The position numbers were made by a program, and so were the translations under genes. A stretch of DNA of 64,000 nt from Diphasiastrum complanatum. Lineage: Eukaryota > Streptophyta > Lycopodiopsida > Lycopodiales > Lycopodiaceae. Positions within the stretch are counted from its first letter, which is position 1, and each line of letters begins with the position of its first letter. Below are positions 42,946 through 54,651 of the stretch, one piece after another. Location: the NCBI GenBank assembly GCA_029204225.1, contig CM055099.1, forward strand, positions 62,726,642 to 62,790,641, given 5' to 3'. The notes beneath the pieces were generated by a model that did not search any database, had not been told where the DNA came from, and saw nothing but the letters and a program-made list of their open reading frames with translations.

Positions 42946-44850
42946 CAATCACAGTGATGTTGGATTTATTTCCTCTACTCTCCTAAATCCATTTTTAATC
43001 TGCCTCCATTCGTGCTGCATATGTCATATTTACTCGTGTTGTCGCGCAGTCTGCACATTTACATGTAAATTCTCACAGGCGAAGAAAAGGTGAAAAACGC
43101 GACAATGTGTTTTTACACATGATTTGTGACAGGCGAAAAAGGCGACACTGCCTTACAAAATGCCGAAGGTGCCCTAGGAAAAGTGAAGACACCCTATAAA
43201 TCAAATCCTAAGGCATTTCGTCAGAGTGTCGCATTTTTTGCATCTTCACCAACGTTCAGTTTAGCGAAGGTTGACGTCGTGGCCTCTTCATGCGCACCCC
43301 ATGCAACTGCGCTAACAGACTAGACAACGATTGCAGCCACCCACGATCTCCTACAGACAGCACATCCACTCTGTACTTTCTTGATCTGCACACCTGTAAT
43401 ATTATGTATATATACTGGATACCATTTGAGTATTCAGCGGGACGAGATTGATGGATCAGAGATCATTGATCAAGAGATTAAAGATCATGTGTGCAAAAAT
43501 TTAGCATTAGAAGCTTATCAGACACAGACAAAAAGTAGATGCTCTGTGCATTGATTCTTTACTATCAATAATAAGGTTTCATACCTTTTTATAGATTGAA
43601 TTAGCTTTGTAGAGCACGCGGTTTCGCCCGCTATCGTCTTGTGCTCTACCACATTATTGACATGTATATTTGATATACTTTAATATGATAACAGCTCTTT
43701 GTGTTGCGTTCAAATCTATGTCAGTATTGCTATGCTTATTATTCATTCGGTCTAACTTTTCCAGTTGCTCATTTTGGTAATCAGTAAGTAGACGACTAAT
43801 ATTTAGTTTTGTCTTTCGCGAATCATTCGTGACTAATTATCGGTCGAGCCAGTCTCTCTCTTCGCGAATCATTCGCGACAAACAATTCTTCTGGTGTTTT
43901 ATTAACAAATGTTTGGCTACGTAATCAGAGCCACCGTGATTTCCGTCACTCTATTCGTTCTGATAGGCGTAGTCATGCTTAGGGAAAGAGTCATATAGCT
44001 CATTCCGCTGCGCACAAACACTTTTCGTTCGAGTTTAGTTTCTCGTTCATCTTTTGTATCTCGTTCATGTTCGTTTTCGTTTTAGAGCTATTTTTCGTTT
44101 CTCACACACGACAACCTCTTATTCTCCCTCTTTCTCCAACAAGTGAAGCAGATCAAGGATGGTGATGCCAATTCCATCAAGATCCAGTAAGATCTGAGCA
44201 GATTCGACATCCGACAACATCCAACAAGATCCAAGTGAGATCTAGATCCAGATAGGATCCACCGAGAAACAGATCATCAGATTACATCATTTAGTCTCCA
44301 TTTTTGCAAATCAGAGACATCGATCTCAAGAAAATTTAGCAAAATCAAAGCAAAATCCACTTAAACTGATGGGTAAACTACCAAATGTCCATCAGCATTC
44401 CCAGAGAACTCTCCATAGTCAGATATGACCTGGATGCAATGGTACATCAGTATGAAAGGGTTAGGAATCAGAGAATCTCAAGATCTCGTCAAAAAACACT
44501 CAAAAAGAGCACTTTTTCCATGATGTTTTGAGATCCCTTGGGAGCTAACACTTGAAACCCTGTATATTACGTAGGGCGTCAACTGAGGGCGTCAACTTGA
44601 GCGCTTAGGAAAAGAATTATTCTACGACAGAGCGCAAGGAATTGGAAATGGTCTTTACAATGAAGACGGTTCGACACTATCTACTGGGCTATCCATTCGT
44701 GTTTCATGGTGTTTCATGTTGATCATTATGCGCTAAAGCACGGATAAACAAGCCAGATTTGTGGGGCAAAATAACTCCATGGCTGTTGCTACTCCAAGAA
44801 TAAGATCACCCAAAACCTAAAAGAGAGAACACCAAGTATAATATCTTTTG
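42946..44850. other. Gypsy 3' region remnant and unassigned DNA upstream of U2AF35
   Basis: No gene seen. 42946-43650 may be the 3' non-coding region or LTR of Gypsy G3. A stem GTAGAGCAC...GTGCTCTAC spans about 43610-43658. Between 43810 and 43880 two copies of TTCGCGAATCATTCG(T/C)GA occur, a sequence shared with the Copia H LTR palindrome, and 44020-44110 is rich in TTTCGTT/CTCGTTC, so a decayed, perhaps inverted, H-related LTR is possible. From 44150 to 44300 there are short GATCCA-type repeats. Confidence 0.4.
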
Positions 44851-44913
44851 GTCCCCTTTGTCTTTTTCTGCCTCTCGTCTCTCTCCCTTTTCCCCCTTTT
44901 CTTTTGTCCTCTC

Positions 44914-44959
<46 letters not shown>

Positions 44960-45132
44960 CGCTAGCTCTATCTCTCTCTCGCTAGCTCGCTCCTCATTGC
45001 TTGCATTTGCATCGCTTCTGCGACTTATTGCGAGCAGTTCTGCGATTGATCTGCACTGTTTTTTTCCCTTTAGATCGTCATTCTCAGCAGATCTGACAGC
45101 GCTTGCGAGGTTTTGATAAGGGCTTGGTAGAT
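44851..45132 (+). promoter_or_regulatory. Probable promoter/5' UTR of U2AF35, with CT tract
   Basis: Strongly pyrimidine-rich DNA before the start codon, including an uninterrupted TC run at 44917-44956 and CGCTAGCTC duplicates (about 44957 and 44980). CT microsatellites in 5' leaders are common in plant genes. TTCATTCTCAGCAG/ATCTGACAG near 45080-45098 could be a splice acceptor of a leader intron, as plant U2AF35 genes often have introns only outside the coding part. No TATA box was located with confidence. Confidence 0.5.
44917..44956 (+). repeat. (TC)n microsatellite in U2AF35 leader
   Basis: About 20 TC units, about 180 bases before the start codon. Pure dinucleotide run. Confidence 0.95.
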
Positions 45133-46116
45133 ATGGCTGAACATTTGGCTTCGATCTTCGGAACGGAGAAGGATCGGGTGAATTGTCCCTTTTATTTTAA
45201 GATCGGAGCATGTAGGCATGGTGATCGCTGCTCCCGGCTTCACAACAGGCCCACAATCAGCCCTACCTTGCTTTTGTCCAATATGTATCAGCGGCCGGAC
45301 ATGGCTACGCCAGGAATAGATCTACACGGCCAGAATATGACCCCCGGAAAGCTGCAGGATCACTTTGAGGATTTCTATGAAGATCTGTTTGAGGAGCTGA
45401 ACAAGTACGGGGAACTTGAAAGCTTGAACGTTTGTGATAATCTTGCAGATCACATGGTTGGTAATGTTTATGCACAGTTTAGAGAAGAAGAACAGGCGGC
45501 TGCTGCTCTGCAAGCTTTAAGTGGACGGTTTTACGCAGGGCGTCCTATTATTGTGGACTTTTCTCCTGTGACGGATTTTAGAGAAGCGACATGTCGGCAG
45601 TATGAGGAAAACACTTGCAATCGTGGCGGGTTGTGCAACTTCATGCATCTGAAGAAGATTAGCAGGGATTTAAGGAGGAAGCTGTTTGGAAGCCACAAAA
45701 GGCACTCACGCAGCAGCCGTAGCAGAAGTAGAAGCTTTAGCCCTCGCAGAGACTTCGAAAGGCCTGAGAGGCACTTTGGAGGTGGTCGCCGTGGTGGTGG
45801 CGGCGGTGGTGGCGGGGGCGGGGGTGGCAGAGGGTATGACAGAAGATATGCAGAGCGAGATGAGTATCAGGAGGATCGTTACCCTCGCAGGAAGGAGCAT
45901 GGAAGAAGTCGCAGTCCTGGAGACCGGCGAAGGGGTCACAGTCCTGGACCTAGGCGATACAGGAGCCCGCCGGTGCGAGAGGGCAGCGCTGAGAGGAGAG
46001 CTAAAATAGAACAGTGGAATAGAGAGCGTGAGGAGCAGCAGGGCGGTGTGAATGGAAACCCTGGAGTGATAAATGGAGGCAGATCTCATTCTTATGATCA
46101 AGATTATGAGCACTGA
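45133..46116 (+). CDS. U2AF35: Splicing factor U2AF small subunit (U2AF35)
   Basis: 327 residues, complete and intronless. In the nucleus this protein pairs with U2AF65 and reads the AG/G of the 3' splice site so that U2 snRNP can bind the branch point. First CCCH zinc finger C18-x8-C27-x5-C33-x3-H37; U2AF-homology RRM about 43-146 (with [14 protein letters not shown] and [11 protein letters not shown]); second finger C154-x7-C162-x5-C168-x3-H172 (CNFMH). A C-terminal RS region ([14 protein letters not shown], about 193-206) is followed by a run of 12 glycines (221-232) and RS/RE-rich tail. The first 55 residues look nearly identical to known plant U2AF35. The start is the first ATG of the frame; upstream in-frame codons lack ATG. 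It is the only intact host gene in the window. Confidence 0.97.
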   Translation: MAEHLASIFGTEKDRVNCPFYFKIGACRHGDRCSRLHNRPTISPTLLLSNMYQRPDMATPGIDLHGQNMTPGKLQDHFEDFYEDLFEELNKYGELESLNVCDNLADHMVGNVYAQFREEEQAAAALQALSGRFYAGRPIIVDFSPVTDFREATCRQYEENTCNRGGLCNFMHLKKISRDLRRKLFGSHKRHSRSSRSRSRSFSPRRDFERPERHFGGGRRGGGGGGGGGGGGRGYDRRYAERDEYQEDRYPRRKEHGRSRSPGDRRRGHSPGPRRYRSPPVREGSAERRAKIEQWNREREEQQGGVNGNPGVINGGRSHSYDQDYEH

Positions 46117-46900
46117 ACTGGTTTCTTGGTTTGTACCTTTTCTATTGCACTGAAGTTCTATGTGCCTCTTGGGGTGCGTTATGTTAAAGAGTCAAGTTTT
46201 TTAGCTCACAGTTCCTTTACCTTGTGCAGGTGGTGTGCAGGGTTACGATGACATTTCTCTCTGCACTTTAAATTGGTGTTTGTTCTTTCTTTTTCTGTCT
46301 GCAATAGGGAAACGATTAAAAAGGGATGATAGAGCATGTTTGTGCACTTGCATTTATTCTGTTGTCTTTTATTGGTCGTGTACGCACACAAGGATTTTCA
46401 ATATCATATGTTAAACTGCTTAGTCTTCTTAAAGGTTGTTTTCCTCCCCTTTCACAGGATGATAAAGAAGAACCACCTTTTCTTTGTTTTCTAGGCGTAA
46501 ATAACAGTATTTTCATAAGTGTTGTGCAGGTTCAGGTCCATGCTTCTTTCAACTTTGGATGCTCAGGTGGGTGCTAAGCTAACAGGGAATTTTTGTACAG
46601 GTGGAACTGCGAGATGGCAGTTGTGTTGGAGAGCTGCTTTTTTCTTGGATACATTCAAGTTTACCTGCAGTGCAGAGTTGTCTAACAACAGGTGGACACA
46701 ATTGAAGCAGTATTGATCATACAATTGCAGGTGGCAGGAAGATTGCAGGTTGCGGAAACGCATTAGTTCTAATCACAGTATTGTTTTGCAGGAGATAGTG
46801 CCATGTGCATAAAATAGGAAACTTGCCCCTGTTGGTGCAGGTACATGAAACTTTGATAGTTTGGATTTTCTTAGGTTTGAGAAACTGCAGGCGGATGGAG
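46117..46900 (+). other. U2AF35 3' flank with a cluster of splice-acceptor-like sites
   Basis: The 780 bases after the stop codon carry at least ten sequences of the type pyrimidine tract + (T/A)GCAG or CAG, followed by G. Strong ones are CCTTTACCTTGTGCAG/G (46214), TTTTTCTGTCTGCAATAG/G (46291), TTCCTCCCCTTTCACAG/G (46442), TTTTCTTTGTTTTCTAG/G (46479), GTTGTGCAG/G (46521), TTTTTGTACAG/G (46590), CAATTGCAG/G (46722), TTGTTTTGCAG/G (46781) and GTTGGTGCAG/G (46832). The region probably includes the 3' UTR and may be spliced. No coding frame or clear poly(A) signal was found. Confidence 0.5.
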
Positions 46901-47573
46901 TCTAGCAACAATTGTGAACTTGTTTTACCAATTCCTTAAGGCAGCGCCTTTGTTCAATCTCGCATTTAATGCCTATGCTTTTTAGGTGCCTGGGCTCTAA
47001 ATTTAAATATTTTTCTGCTGTATGGATCATTAACTAGGTTATTAAGGATTATAAATATCTAGCTGGCATGAAGAAAGGTTCAGTGTTTGGTCAGAATAAC
47101 TACTCAACTACTGTTCTCTACTTAATTTTAGCTGATAGAATGTTATTGTGCTTTTTTTGTATTTGGGCATGTGTCCTTTCTCTGTCATAATTAACTGAAG
47201 CTGGGTTAGTAGTAACAATTGTTGGTATGCTTGAAGCAAGCAATACAACAAACATGAACAGCAGTTGATTGGTCAATGTTGACTGGTTTGTTTCTTGATT
47301 TTTTAAATGGGAAATGACGACTGATGAAATGATCTAACTGTCAGAAGCCTTCTAATGATTGCAAGGAATAACCTAAAATATATATACTTCCAGCCCACCA
47401 TTAAAAAACTTGTTATTACTGGCCTGATGCTAATGATCAAGGAAAGATAGCCTGCAAAAGGGTTTGCTTGGTTGATTACTGTTAAGCTACTACTACTGAT
47501 TTGAGTGGTGAGCCATGGTATAATAGCCATTGTTGGCCTTGGTAACAAGATAAGTTTAAGCATTTATTTGGAC

Positions 47574-47988
47574 AACATAAGCATGTCCAAATTTCTGCTT
47601 ATTCACTTTTTCCAAATTTCTCTCTTTGTCAATTTGGATTGTAATAGCCCTTTTCAAGATGGCATTCTTAAACACTCTAATCAGGTTACTCCTTTTAGTC
47701 TCGTTAAGTTGACAAACTAGATCGTGTGTTGTCCTCTTTACTCTTTGAAAAGTTGTGGTTAACTTACATGAGTCATGCCTTTGTATGAGCCAACATAAGA
47801 ACATTATGTGTCCAAATTTCTGCTTTATTCACTTTTTGCGTTTATAGCCCTTTTTAAGATGGCATCCTTAAACTCTAATCAGGTTACTCCTTTTTGTCTC
47901 ATTAGGTTGATAAGCTAGATCATGTGTTCTCCTCTTTACTATTTGTAAGTTGTGGTTAACTTACATGATTCATGTCTTTGCACGAGCC
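47574..47988 (+). repeat. Tandem duplication, about 200 bases per copy
   Basis: Copy 1 (47574-47791) and copy 2 (47792-47988) share TCCAAATTTCTGCTT, AAGATGGCAT(T/C)CTTAAA, CTCTAATCAGGTTACTCCTTTT, AGTTGTGGTTAACTTACATGA and end in GAGCC. Copy 2 lacks about 20 bases near its start. Several substitutions separate them. Confidence 0.88.
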
Positions 47989-48756
47989 TGGGAATTGTGC
48001 TGAAGCATAACGGTGTGGTGTTTAATTATGATTTTTGTTTGGGAGGAAAGAAAATGTAGTGTACATGTGGCTTTTTGTTATGTTCGCAGTCCCCATGCAT
48101 GCATTCTCGTTTTTAAATTTGGCCTTGTTTGCTTAAGATTCTTTCATTCTATCTCAAATCCCAATTCTCTGTGTCTGTGCATTGCAAGAAATCATAAGCT
48201 GTCTGTATCAGGTGTGTCATTTGAACTCTTTTCTTTCAGCGTGTTGTCATACAGAGTTGTTTTACTCCAGCTTGCATTTTTGGGTTAAGTTTGCCAATTT
48301 AAAAAAAGTCTTCTGGTGACTTTGGTCCCAGCAGGTCCATGAGTATGGAACATACTGTTGGCAGTTTATGATGAAAACTTTTTTGTCCAATTGAAAGAGT
48401 TTGGAGTGTACACAAACATGGTTGCAATCTTTCAATGAAAACGAGGGCATCCTTTTTCTTTGTTTTTTAGGACTAGTTCTTTCTTCATTTTGGGGCAGCC
48501 AACAAGTACAGAGTAGTAGTAGCAAGCTCGGCATGCTTCTATGTTATGGGGTGCAAACTCAGCTATCTGTTGGCACAGCTTACATGTGTTGTTCGAGCAT
48601 ATCCTTTTATTCCATGGAGTTTTCGATGGAATAGTTTCAGTAAATGTGAGTTGCGACTTGCAGGTATTTGTAGGAATTTTTGTCTATTTTATGTTGAGAA
48701 GCTTCATAAGAAACGAATCACAGTTTTGGGAAGCTTGTTTGTGTATTTTGACGGAG

Positions 48757-48834
48757 AGAACTTATTAACAACCGTCTGAATGTAGTTTATGATGTGAACT
48801 TATTTCCAACTGTCTGAATGTAGTTTTCGATGTG
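48757..48834 (+). repeat. Tandem duplication, about 38 bases
   Basis: Two adjacent units sharing GAACTTATT, AAC(C/T)GTCTGAATGTAGTTT and (A/C)GATGTG. Confidence 0.8.
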
Positions 48835-51734
48835 CATTGGAAAATGCTTTAGGAAACGACCCAATGGACAGTCCAATCTTCTGTGCAACATTCGCTATAT
48901 ACCATACCATGCCTATCTCCTGCTCTATATATGCTTCCCCCTATATGTATTTTACTCTTTCTCTAACGAACAATCTAAGGGCTCTTTTTGTTAGTTTAAA
49001 ACATTTAGCATGATGCTTCTTTTTTTGCATATACAAATCAGCATTTTCCTGGTAGCATTTGTAGATTACAGCAATGTAATATGGCAGCTCTTGTACAAGG
49101 TTACTTGCAGTAGAGCTGCTCACATACATGTTCATTTTCAATATGGTTTTTATTCCATTTTCCGTCCTTGCTAGTTATAAATTTTTAGAGACATATTTAG
49201 CAGTGCCTGTTTGCATGCAGGTTCAGATTCTAGAAAACTATTTACGGCGTAGATCTAATTTTGTAGCACTTCATGTTTCTCTTGCAGCACCATGGTGGTA
49301 ATCACCTGGTACGGTTGAAACTCAGAAAACGTGGAAAATATAGAGAAAACAATATCATACTAGACCAGCTATAAATTGCAGTCACCGTAGTGGCAATTTA
49401 AATTTGAAGTGAAGTGAATACTAGTTAAGGAAAACTGGGTTGATATTTAAAAACGTCATCCTCTTGGCAAGTGTAGGTTTTAATGATTTGGTTTAACTGG
49501 GGGTTGCAGTGAATCTCCCTTTCAAGAGCACAATGTGGCACTCTATAACATAGTTTTCTGAAGCGGCATTCGGTGAAATTAGAAGAATTTAATTATATTC
49601 GGATGTTAAAACTCGGTTTGATACACAATGTCTTTCTGCTTTCTTTTAGATTTGTTGATTATATGAGTCTTACACAGAAATGGGTGTATACCATATTTTC
49701 TGCCTCAAATTGTTGACTAGCACATTCTTACAAAGAAATGGGTGCATATGCTTTTTGGTATTATCAACCCGTGAGATCATAGAGGATCGAATCTGGATGG
49801 AGAGCCTAACTCAAGCTCAAGATACTCCAACACGTGTGGGAAGATGGAAATGGGTGTATATGATAACACTGGCTAAGGAAAAATGGCAAACTGAAGTCGA
49901 GATTAGGGAAATAGGTTCTTACATTTGGACATTACTATGTGGTTGTTTGTGCTGACATGGGCTATTCATTGGTTCATTCTTATTAATTCAAATACGATAA
50001 TAATGAAAAATAGCCACGCCCAACATCACGTGGTAAGGTTAAACTGAGGACGAGCATGAGGCATCAAAATGTGCCCTTGTAATACTTATATTGGGAACTT
50101 TGTGTGGGTGTTGATGGTTGATGCTCTTTAATAACACAATCTCCATTGGAATTATGTAGTGCACCAAACATTTTACCACCATTGGTTGTCCAGAATTTTA
50201 AAATTGCTAAGGTTGCAATTGTACTATAAAAAGGATTGTTAAGGAACAAACTTCTTAGGCATATAAAGTTAAGGATTACAAACTTGTGCCAAGTCTTGAA
50301 CATGAACTACATGTTTGGAAATAATTATAAGCATGAAACATCAACTTTTGTTTGCTTATTGTAGATATTTTAATGCTGGGTAAACCAGACCTTATTTGAA
50401 AATTTTTGCATATTTTTTTATATGTACTATAACTTTTAGAATGACCCAAATATAAAAAAGACATTTAACAGGTGTTGCAAATGCAACTTTAGACATAGGC
50501 CCTTGAATGTTCTTGACATAAATTCCTTCTCTTTTATTCTTAGAAGCCTTCGAAGTAGTGACATGAGTATTTGTGGGATCTTGTGCAAGGTTTTGTACGT
50601 CTCATCTCCCATGCTCAACATTCCAAGTGAGAAAACAATCCTCATGCCAATTGATCACTTTCGATAATGTTACTTGCAGCTTTTAGAAATTTTGAGCTCT
50701 TATTTTTGCAAGTGACTTGAGATTAAATTGGATGAGAACTAGTTTCTGTACATGAGGCTTTCAAACAAGTTCTGTTTCGTATAAACATAAAGGAAAATTT
50801 GTCTAAATTCTTTACAAATGAAATCTACACGACCTTGAGGATAAAAGACGAATGCTTGTAGCTCATGTGTGGATTGCAAATAGCATTATTTCACTAATGT
50901 TGCTCTTTGTGATTTAAAATTAGTAACACCTTAATTCCTTTACAATTCTAGTTGGTCTATAATCTACATTTGCTAAATCCTAATCATGCCCAATTGCATA
51001 GGTCTCCAAACAATAAATTGATAATGTCTTATTGAACTTCTAGTTCTCCTCCCAATTTAGTCATCGAGGCAATACCAATTTAGTTTCATGTAAAGTTGAT
51101 TTCAACATCTCTTAGGATTGCACTAATTTTTTTTCAAAATACCTCTTTAGTAAGGTTCAAAGTAGTTGATGCTCTCAAAACCTTCAAAGTAGTTGATGCT
51201 CTCAAAACTTTCCATAATACAACTAATCATCACACAAGAAAGTTGGTAATCGATTCTTTTTTCAATTATAATTGTCATCATGTCTAGGATTGGAAAGACT
51301 CTGATAATGTAGTTCTTAGAGAGACCATTGGTTGTTCCACAAACTTTAGCAACAACCTTTGAATAAGCCTCAACATTTTAACTATTTCATTTATAGATCC
51401 AAAAGGGGCCAAACATAGATTTCATGGAGGAAACAATTTGATATTTTAGTAGGCTAAGTCATTTTGTAGTTGTTGAATAAGGACAATAACCAGCTACTAG
51501 TTTTGGCTAGTGCCAATGCAGTTCATAATTAAAGAATTTTCATTCTCTTACTTTTTCTTCAAATCAGAGCAGCCTTTTTTTGTTTTGAAGACCTTAACAA
51601 AAAGTTTATTTTAGTCTAAATTTTTGGTAACAATTTTCATCACAATGAAAGACGTGCATGTTTATAATTATTGATTCGACAATATTCAACATTGATTTTG
51701 TTGATGAACTCCTTTTGGGACTTGAAATCTATTT

Positions 51735-51990
51735 ATAAAGATATGACTCTAGGACTTGATCGGTTCACTCCTTATTTCTTTCTTGCTCATTGAAATCATG
51801 TTGGTCTTTAGTAAAAGTGGCAGTCTCTTATGGTTCAATTTTTCTCTTGTTTTCCCATGGCCTTATCAAGCTCATCCCCAAAGTGGATGCTTTAGCTCTA
51901 TAGTTGATTACAAACCTCTTACCATGCTCAACATCACTTATAAAATTGTTGCCAAAGGCATTGCATGAAGACTCGCCCCCTTGCTTTATG
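51735..51990 (+). pseudogene. LINE-type reverse transcriptase fragment
   Basis: A short remnant of a non-LTR retrotransposon RT. MTLGLDRFTPYFFLAH (about 51745-51792) corresponds to the conserved SPGxDGF...FF motif of plant LINEs. The segment VDYKPLTMLNITYKIVAKGIA (about 51903-51965) then RLAPLL matches the conserved DYRPISLxNxxYKIxAKxLAxRL block. An upstream frame reads KLIPKVDAL, the usual LIPK motif. Stops and a frameshift break it. The catalytic FADD box, endonuclease and poly(A) tail are not present. Only about 250 bases survive. Confidence 0.65.
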
Positions 51991-52087
51991 TTCACGTTTC
52001 CAAGTGTCACGTCCATGTTCGGTTTAGAGAATTCAGAATAATCCTTGACGTGGATATTCGGCAATGTAGTGTATGAGTATATAACTT

Positions 52088-52457
52088 TGTGAGGGCCCAA
52101 ACACTCCAATTAAGACATGTGGAGCAGTGCATGGTGATTGACGACGACTGTATGCATGTAGAGGAGTATCAAAAGCAATTCAACATGAATTTAGTAAAAG
52201 ATCAAGGTTCTATAAGGAATGTTCCTAGGCTCTGGGAGTCTATATAAACCTACAAAAACTCACCCTAGTCCACTTTCAAATTTTGGTATTTGCTTGTCAA
52301 AATTATCTCCTCTCTTTTATTTAGTCATCGTGGCTCAAGGGTGAAGCTGATTGAGGTTTGATCTTTAATTTTTTATTTGGTTGGGTGGTTTGGCTCCACA
52401 ACACTCCTTTTAGCATATGCAACATGATCTTAAGGATCTGCCCTTGGTGATCTTTAT
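52088..52457 (+). repeat. 5' LTR of Gypsy element L
   Basis: Starts TGTGAGGGCCCAAACA and ends just before a primer site at 52460. Similar to 60356-60660, sharing TGTGAGG-CCC, GGTTCTA, TCTATATAA (TATA box), CTCACCCTA, GGGTGAAGCT and TTGGTTGGGTGGTTT. The right end is degenerate and approximate. Confidence 0.65.
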
Positions 52458-52459
52458 AG

Positions 52460-52471
52460 TGGTATTAGAGC
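52460..52471 (+). promoter_or_regulatory. Primer-binding site of Gypsy L
   Basis: TGGTATTAGAGC, one change from the initiator-tRNA-Met primer site used by many plant chromoviruses and Copia elements, at the end of the LTR. Confidence 0.75.
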
Positions 52472-52789
52472 TTGGGCTTGCACTGATCATAAGGTGGCGA
52501 TGCTTTTTGTTTTTGTTTTTTCTTTTTGATAGTAGCTCCTTGCTTTTTTCTCTTGGTGGTGGAATTGACGTCCAAGTGATCAATAATGGTTGAAAATACT
52601 ACAAACAGTTTCAATGTTCACCTATGTTAAGATTTTCTACCAATTGAGTGTGGCACTCAATGAGATGAATAATTGAAATACTTTACGAGATTGATCAACA
52701 GATGGAAGTTTTGCTAAATCAAGTCAAAACTCTATTCTCACTTTGGGTTTTCAACTAGAACCATATTCGAGAGAGAAGAAAGAGAAGAA

Positions 52790-54045
52790 TTTTGAGGTGG
52801 TGGATTACTAGTTTACAAAATGGAATAGTTATTTCAATCTACACAAGATTACTGAAGAAAAGAAGATAGAGAGCATGGTCCTGTTTTTCCGTGGTAAGGG
52901 TTGTAGCTACATGATCTGCAACCTAAAGTCGCTACATGGGAAAAATTCATGAAAACATTCAAAAAATTGTTTGTGGTTGTGGATGCTTCAGATCAAGGCA
53001 AGCTGATAACGAAAACAATTAGAGAAGTTTTTTTTTTTTTTCTTTTTGGATTTACAATTTTCTTTCAAAAATTTATATAGAGTATATGCAAAAGTTGTAA
53101 CACCTCTTAATAATTTGCTAGAAGGCTGAGTTAACAAGAAGAAGAAGAGAGGGCAACCTAGTCCGCTTATTGAATGGAATGAAGAACCAAGCCAATGTTT
53201 TGAGAAGCTAAAAGTTATGGTTGTCTTAGCTCCTACCACATAGATCGCGGATCCATATTTATCTTACATCGTTAGAACCAACGCAAGTGATTCAATGATT
53301 GGAGCAGTTATTTTGCAGAATCATAGGCCGATAACATTTTTGAACAAACTCACTGGACTTTAGTTGCATTATACAACTCAAGAAAAAAGGGTTATTTATT
53401 GTCATTCATGCACTTAAAACTTGGAGGCATTATCTATTATGGAAGTTGGTAAAGATTGGAATGAATTGAGAATGGAACTAAGGTGGATTCACAAGGATCT
53501 TAGTTGTCTAAAAAAAGATAAAAAGAATGTAGAACAGTTGCTAATTCAAAATGAGCTACTGTTTTAAAATGGAAGACTTTGTGTATCAAAGAATGATGAA
53601 ATAAAGAATAATTTTTGTTTTAATGCCATGATGTACACAATCCAAGTATACACATGACTTTAGACTTGGTCAGAAGAGAGTTTTATTGGCCAAAACTCAA
53701 GCCATATGTCAAGTCTTATATGGTGAAGTGTAAAAACCATGTCAGCTAGCCAAAGCAGAACACATAAAGGCTAGAGAGTTATTATATCTCTAGATATCCC
53801 TCAGAGGAAATGGAAAGTATATCTATGGATTTTGTAGTTGGACTCCTTAAAACTCGATGACAAATTAATTTTATTTGGGTTGTAATGGACAAGTCAACTA
53901 AGCTACCTACGTTCATACCCATTAAGCCAACTACAAAGGCTTCTGACTTAGCCCATAACTTTTTGGAAAGATTATTTAGGTTGTATGGACTGCCAAGTGA
54001 TATTGTTAGTGAGTGATAGAGATTCTAATTTTACAAGTCACTTTT
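52790..54045 (+). pseudogene. Ty3/Gypsy element L: gag scrap, RNase H and integrase
   Basis: Chromovirus-like remnant. 52800-52985 recalls gag (TKWNSYFNLHKITEEKKIE, then VATWEKFMKTFKKLF). A poly-T run near 53030 marks a large deletion of protease and RT. From 53130: the RT end ECFEKLKVMV-type segment, RNase H YLSYIVRTNASDSMIGAVILQ cut short (about 53254-53320; the first catalytic Asp region reads NASD for the usual TDASD), RPITFLNKL and LHYTTQEKRVI. From 53650: integrase with REFYWPKLKPYVKSY-like sequence, then SMDFVVGLP region, WVVMDKSTK and a LYGLPSDIV segment ending near 54042. Many stops. The C-terminal integrase and chromodomain are missing. Confidence 0.8.
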
Positions 54046-54651
54046 AGACTTGCGTGTGAAAGTACGGACTGCCATAGGCTTGAACTCCACTTGAAGTCTC
54101 AAATTCATGCAATTCCCTTCACACGTGTGAAAGTACGGGCTGTCACAAGTAGAGTACAGTACTTGAACTTCCAAATCAATCTCACAAATGCAAAGTACTC
54201 AACACAAATAGCAGATATCAAACATCTAGGTCACCAACAACATTGGTAGCATTGAAAACCAAATTGTTACTCATAAATTGATGGAGAAACCATCACATAT
54301 TTATACATTAGTAGCTCGGCTTTGAGAATTTCAGGGCTTCTCTATATTTGTCATAACCTAACCCTAACATCCAAACTAATTGATCATTGGATCCACCCTA
54401 ATTAGGGTCCTTGATCTCGAGATTAAAAAACATTGAAAAACATATTATTTTTAACTCCTATTTTCTCTCTACCCTATCTAAGCACTCTTTGGCCTTATTT
54501 CAAAGGTGCCTTTACAATGTAGGATGTAGAATAAGACTTTGGAAAAGCATCCTATGCTATTTGGCACGTGTGGCATCTATCTTCATTGCCATCTTGCCAA
54601 TTACAATGCATGTGACCAAAATTGGTCCAAACTAGCTTGTGAATTTTAACA
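54046..54651 (-). repeat. 3' LTR of Copia J (minus strand)
   Basis: On the minus strand it starts TGTTAAAATTCACAAGC at 54651, after a GAGGAGGAG polypurine tract (complement of 54652-54660). The first 280 bases match 7111-7385 in reverse complement. The far end is uncertain and may reach 54046; that part carries two GTGTGAAAGTACGG(A/G)CTG copies (about 54055 and 54124) and the palindrome CACACGTGTG near 54121. Confidence 0.65.

Larger units (their letters stand above)
46901..51734. other. No gene recognised downstream of U2AF35
   Basis: About 4.8 kb without a recognisable protein, RNA gene or LTR. It is AT-rich and less repeat-like than the flanking transposon regions, so it may be ordinary intergenic DNA or a long 3' transcribed part of the gene. 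It contains tandem duplications at 47574-47988 and 48757-48834, a pair of similar segments with AGAAATGGGTG(T/C)ATA at 49676 and 49735, and a 27-base duplication at 51155-51207. Confidence 0.5.

Noticed and set aside
43606-43665. Stem GTAGAGCAC...GTGCTCTAC as a structured RNA or terminator
   Set aside because: Single hairpin of nine pairs with a long loop; no second copy or RNA family match to support it.
45706-46113. 135-codon frame on the minus strand within U2AF35
   Set aside because: It is the shadow of the Gly- and Arg/Ser-rich codons of U2AF35; a true domain on the plus strand explains the openness.
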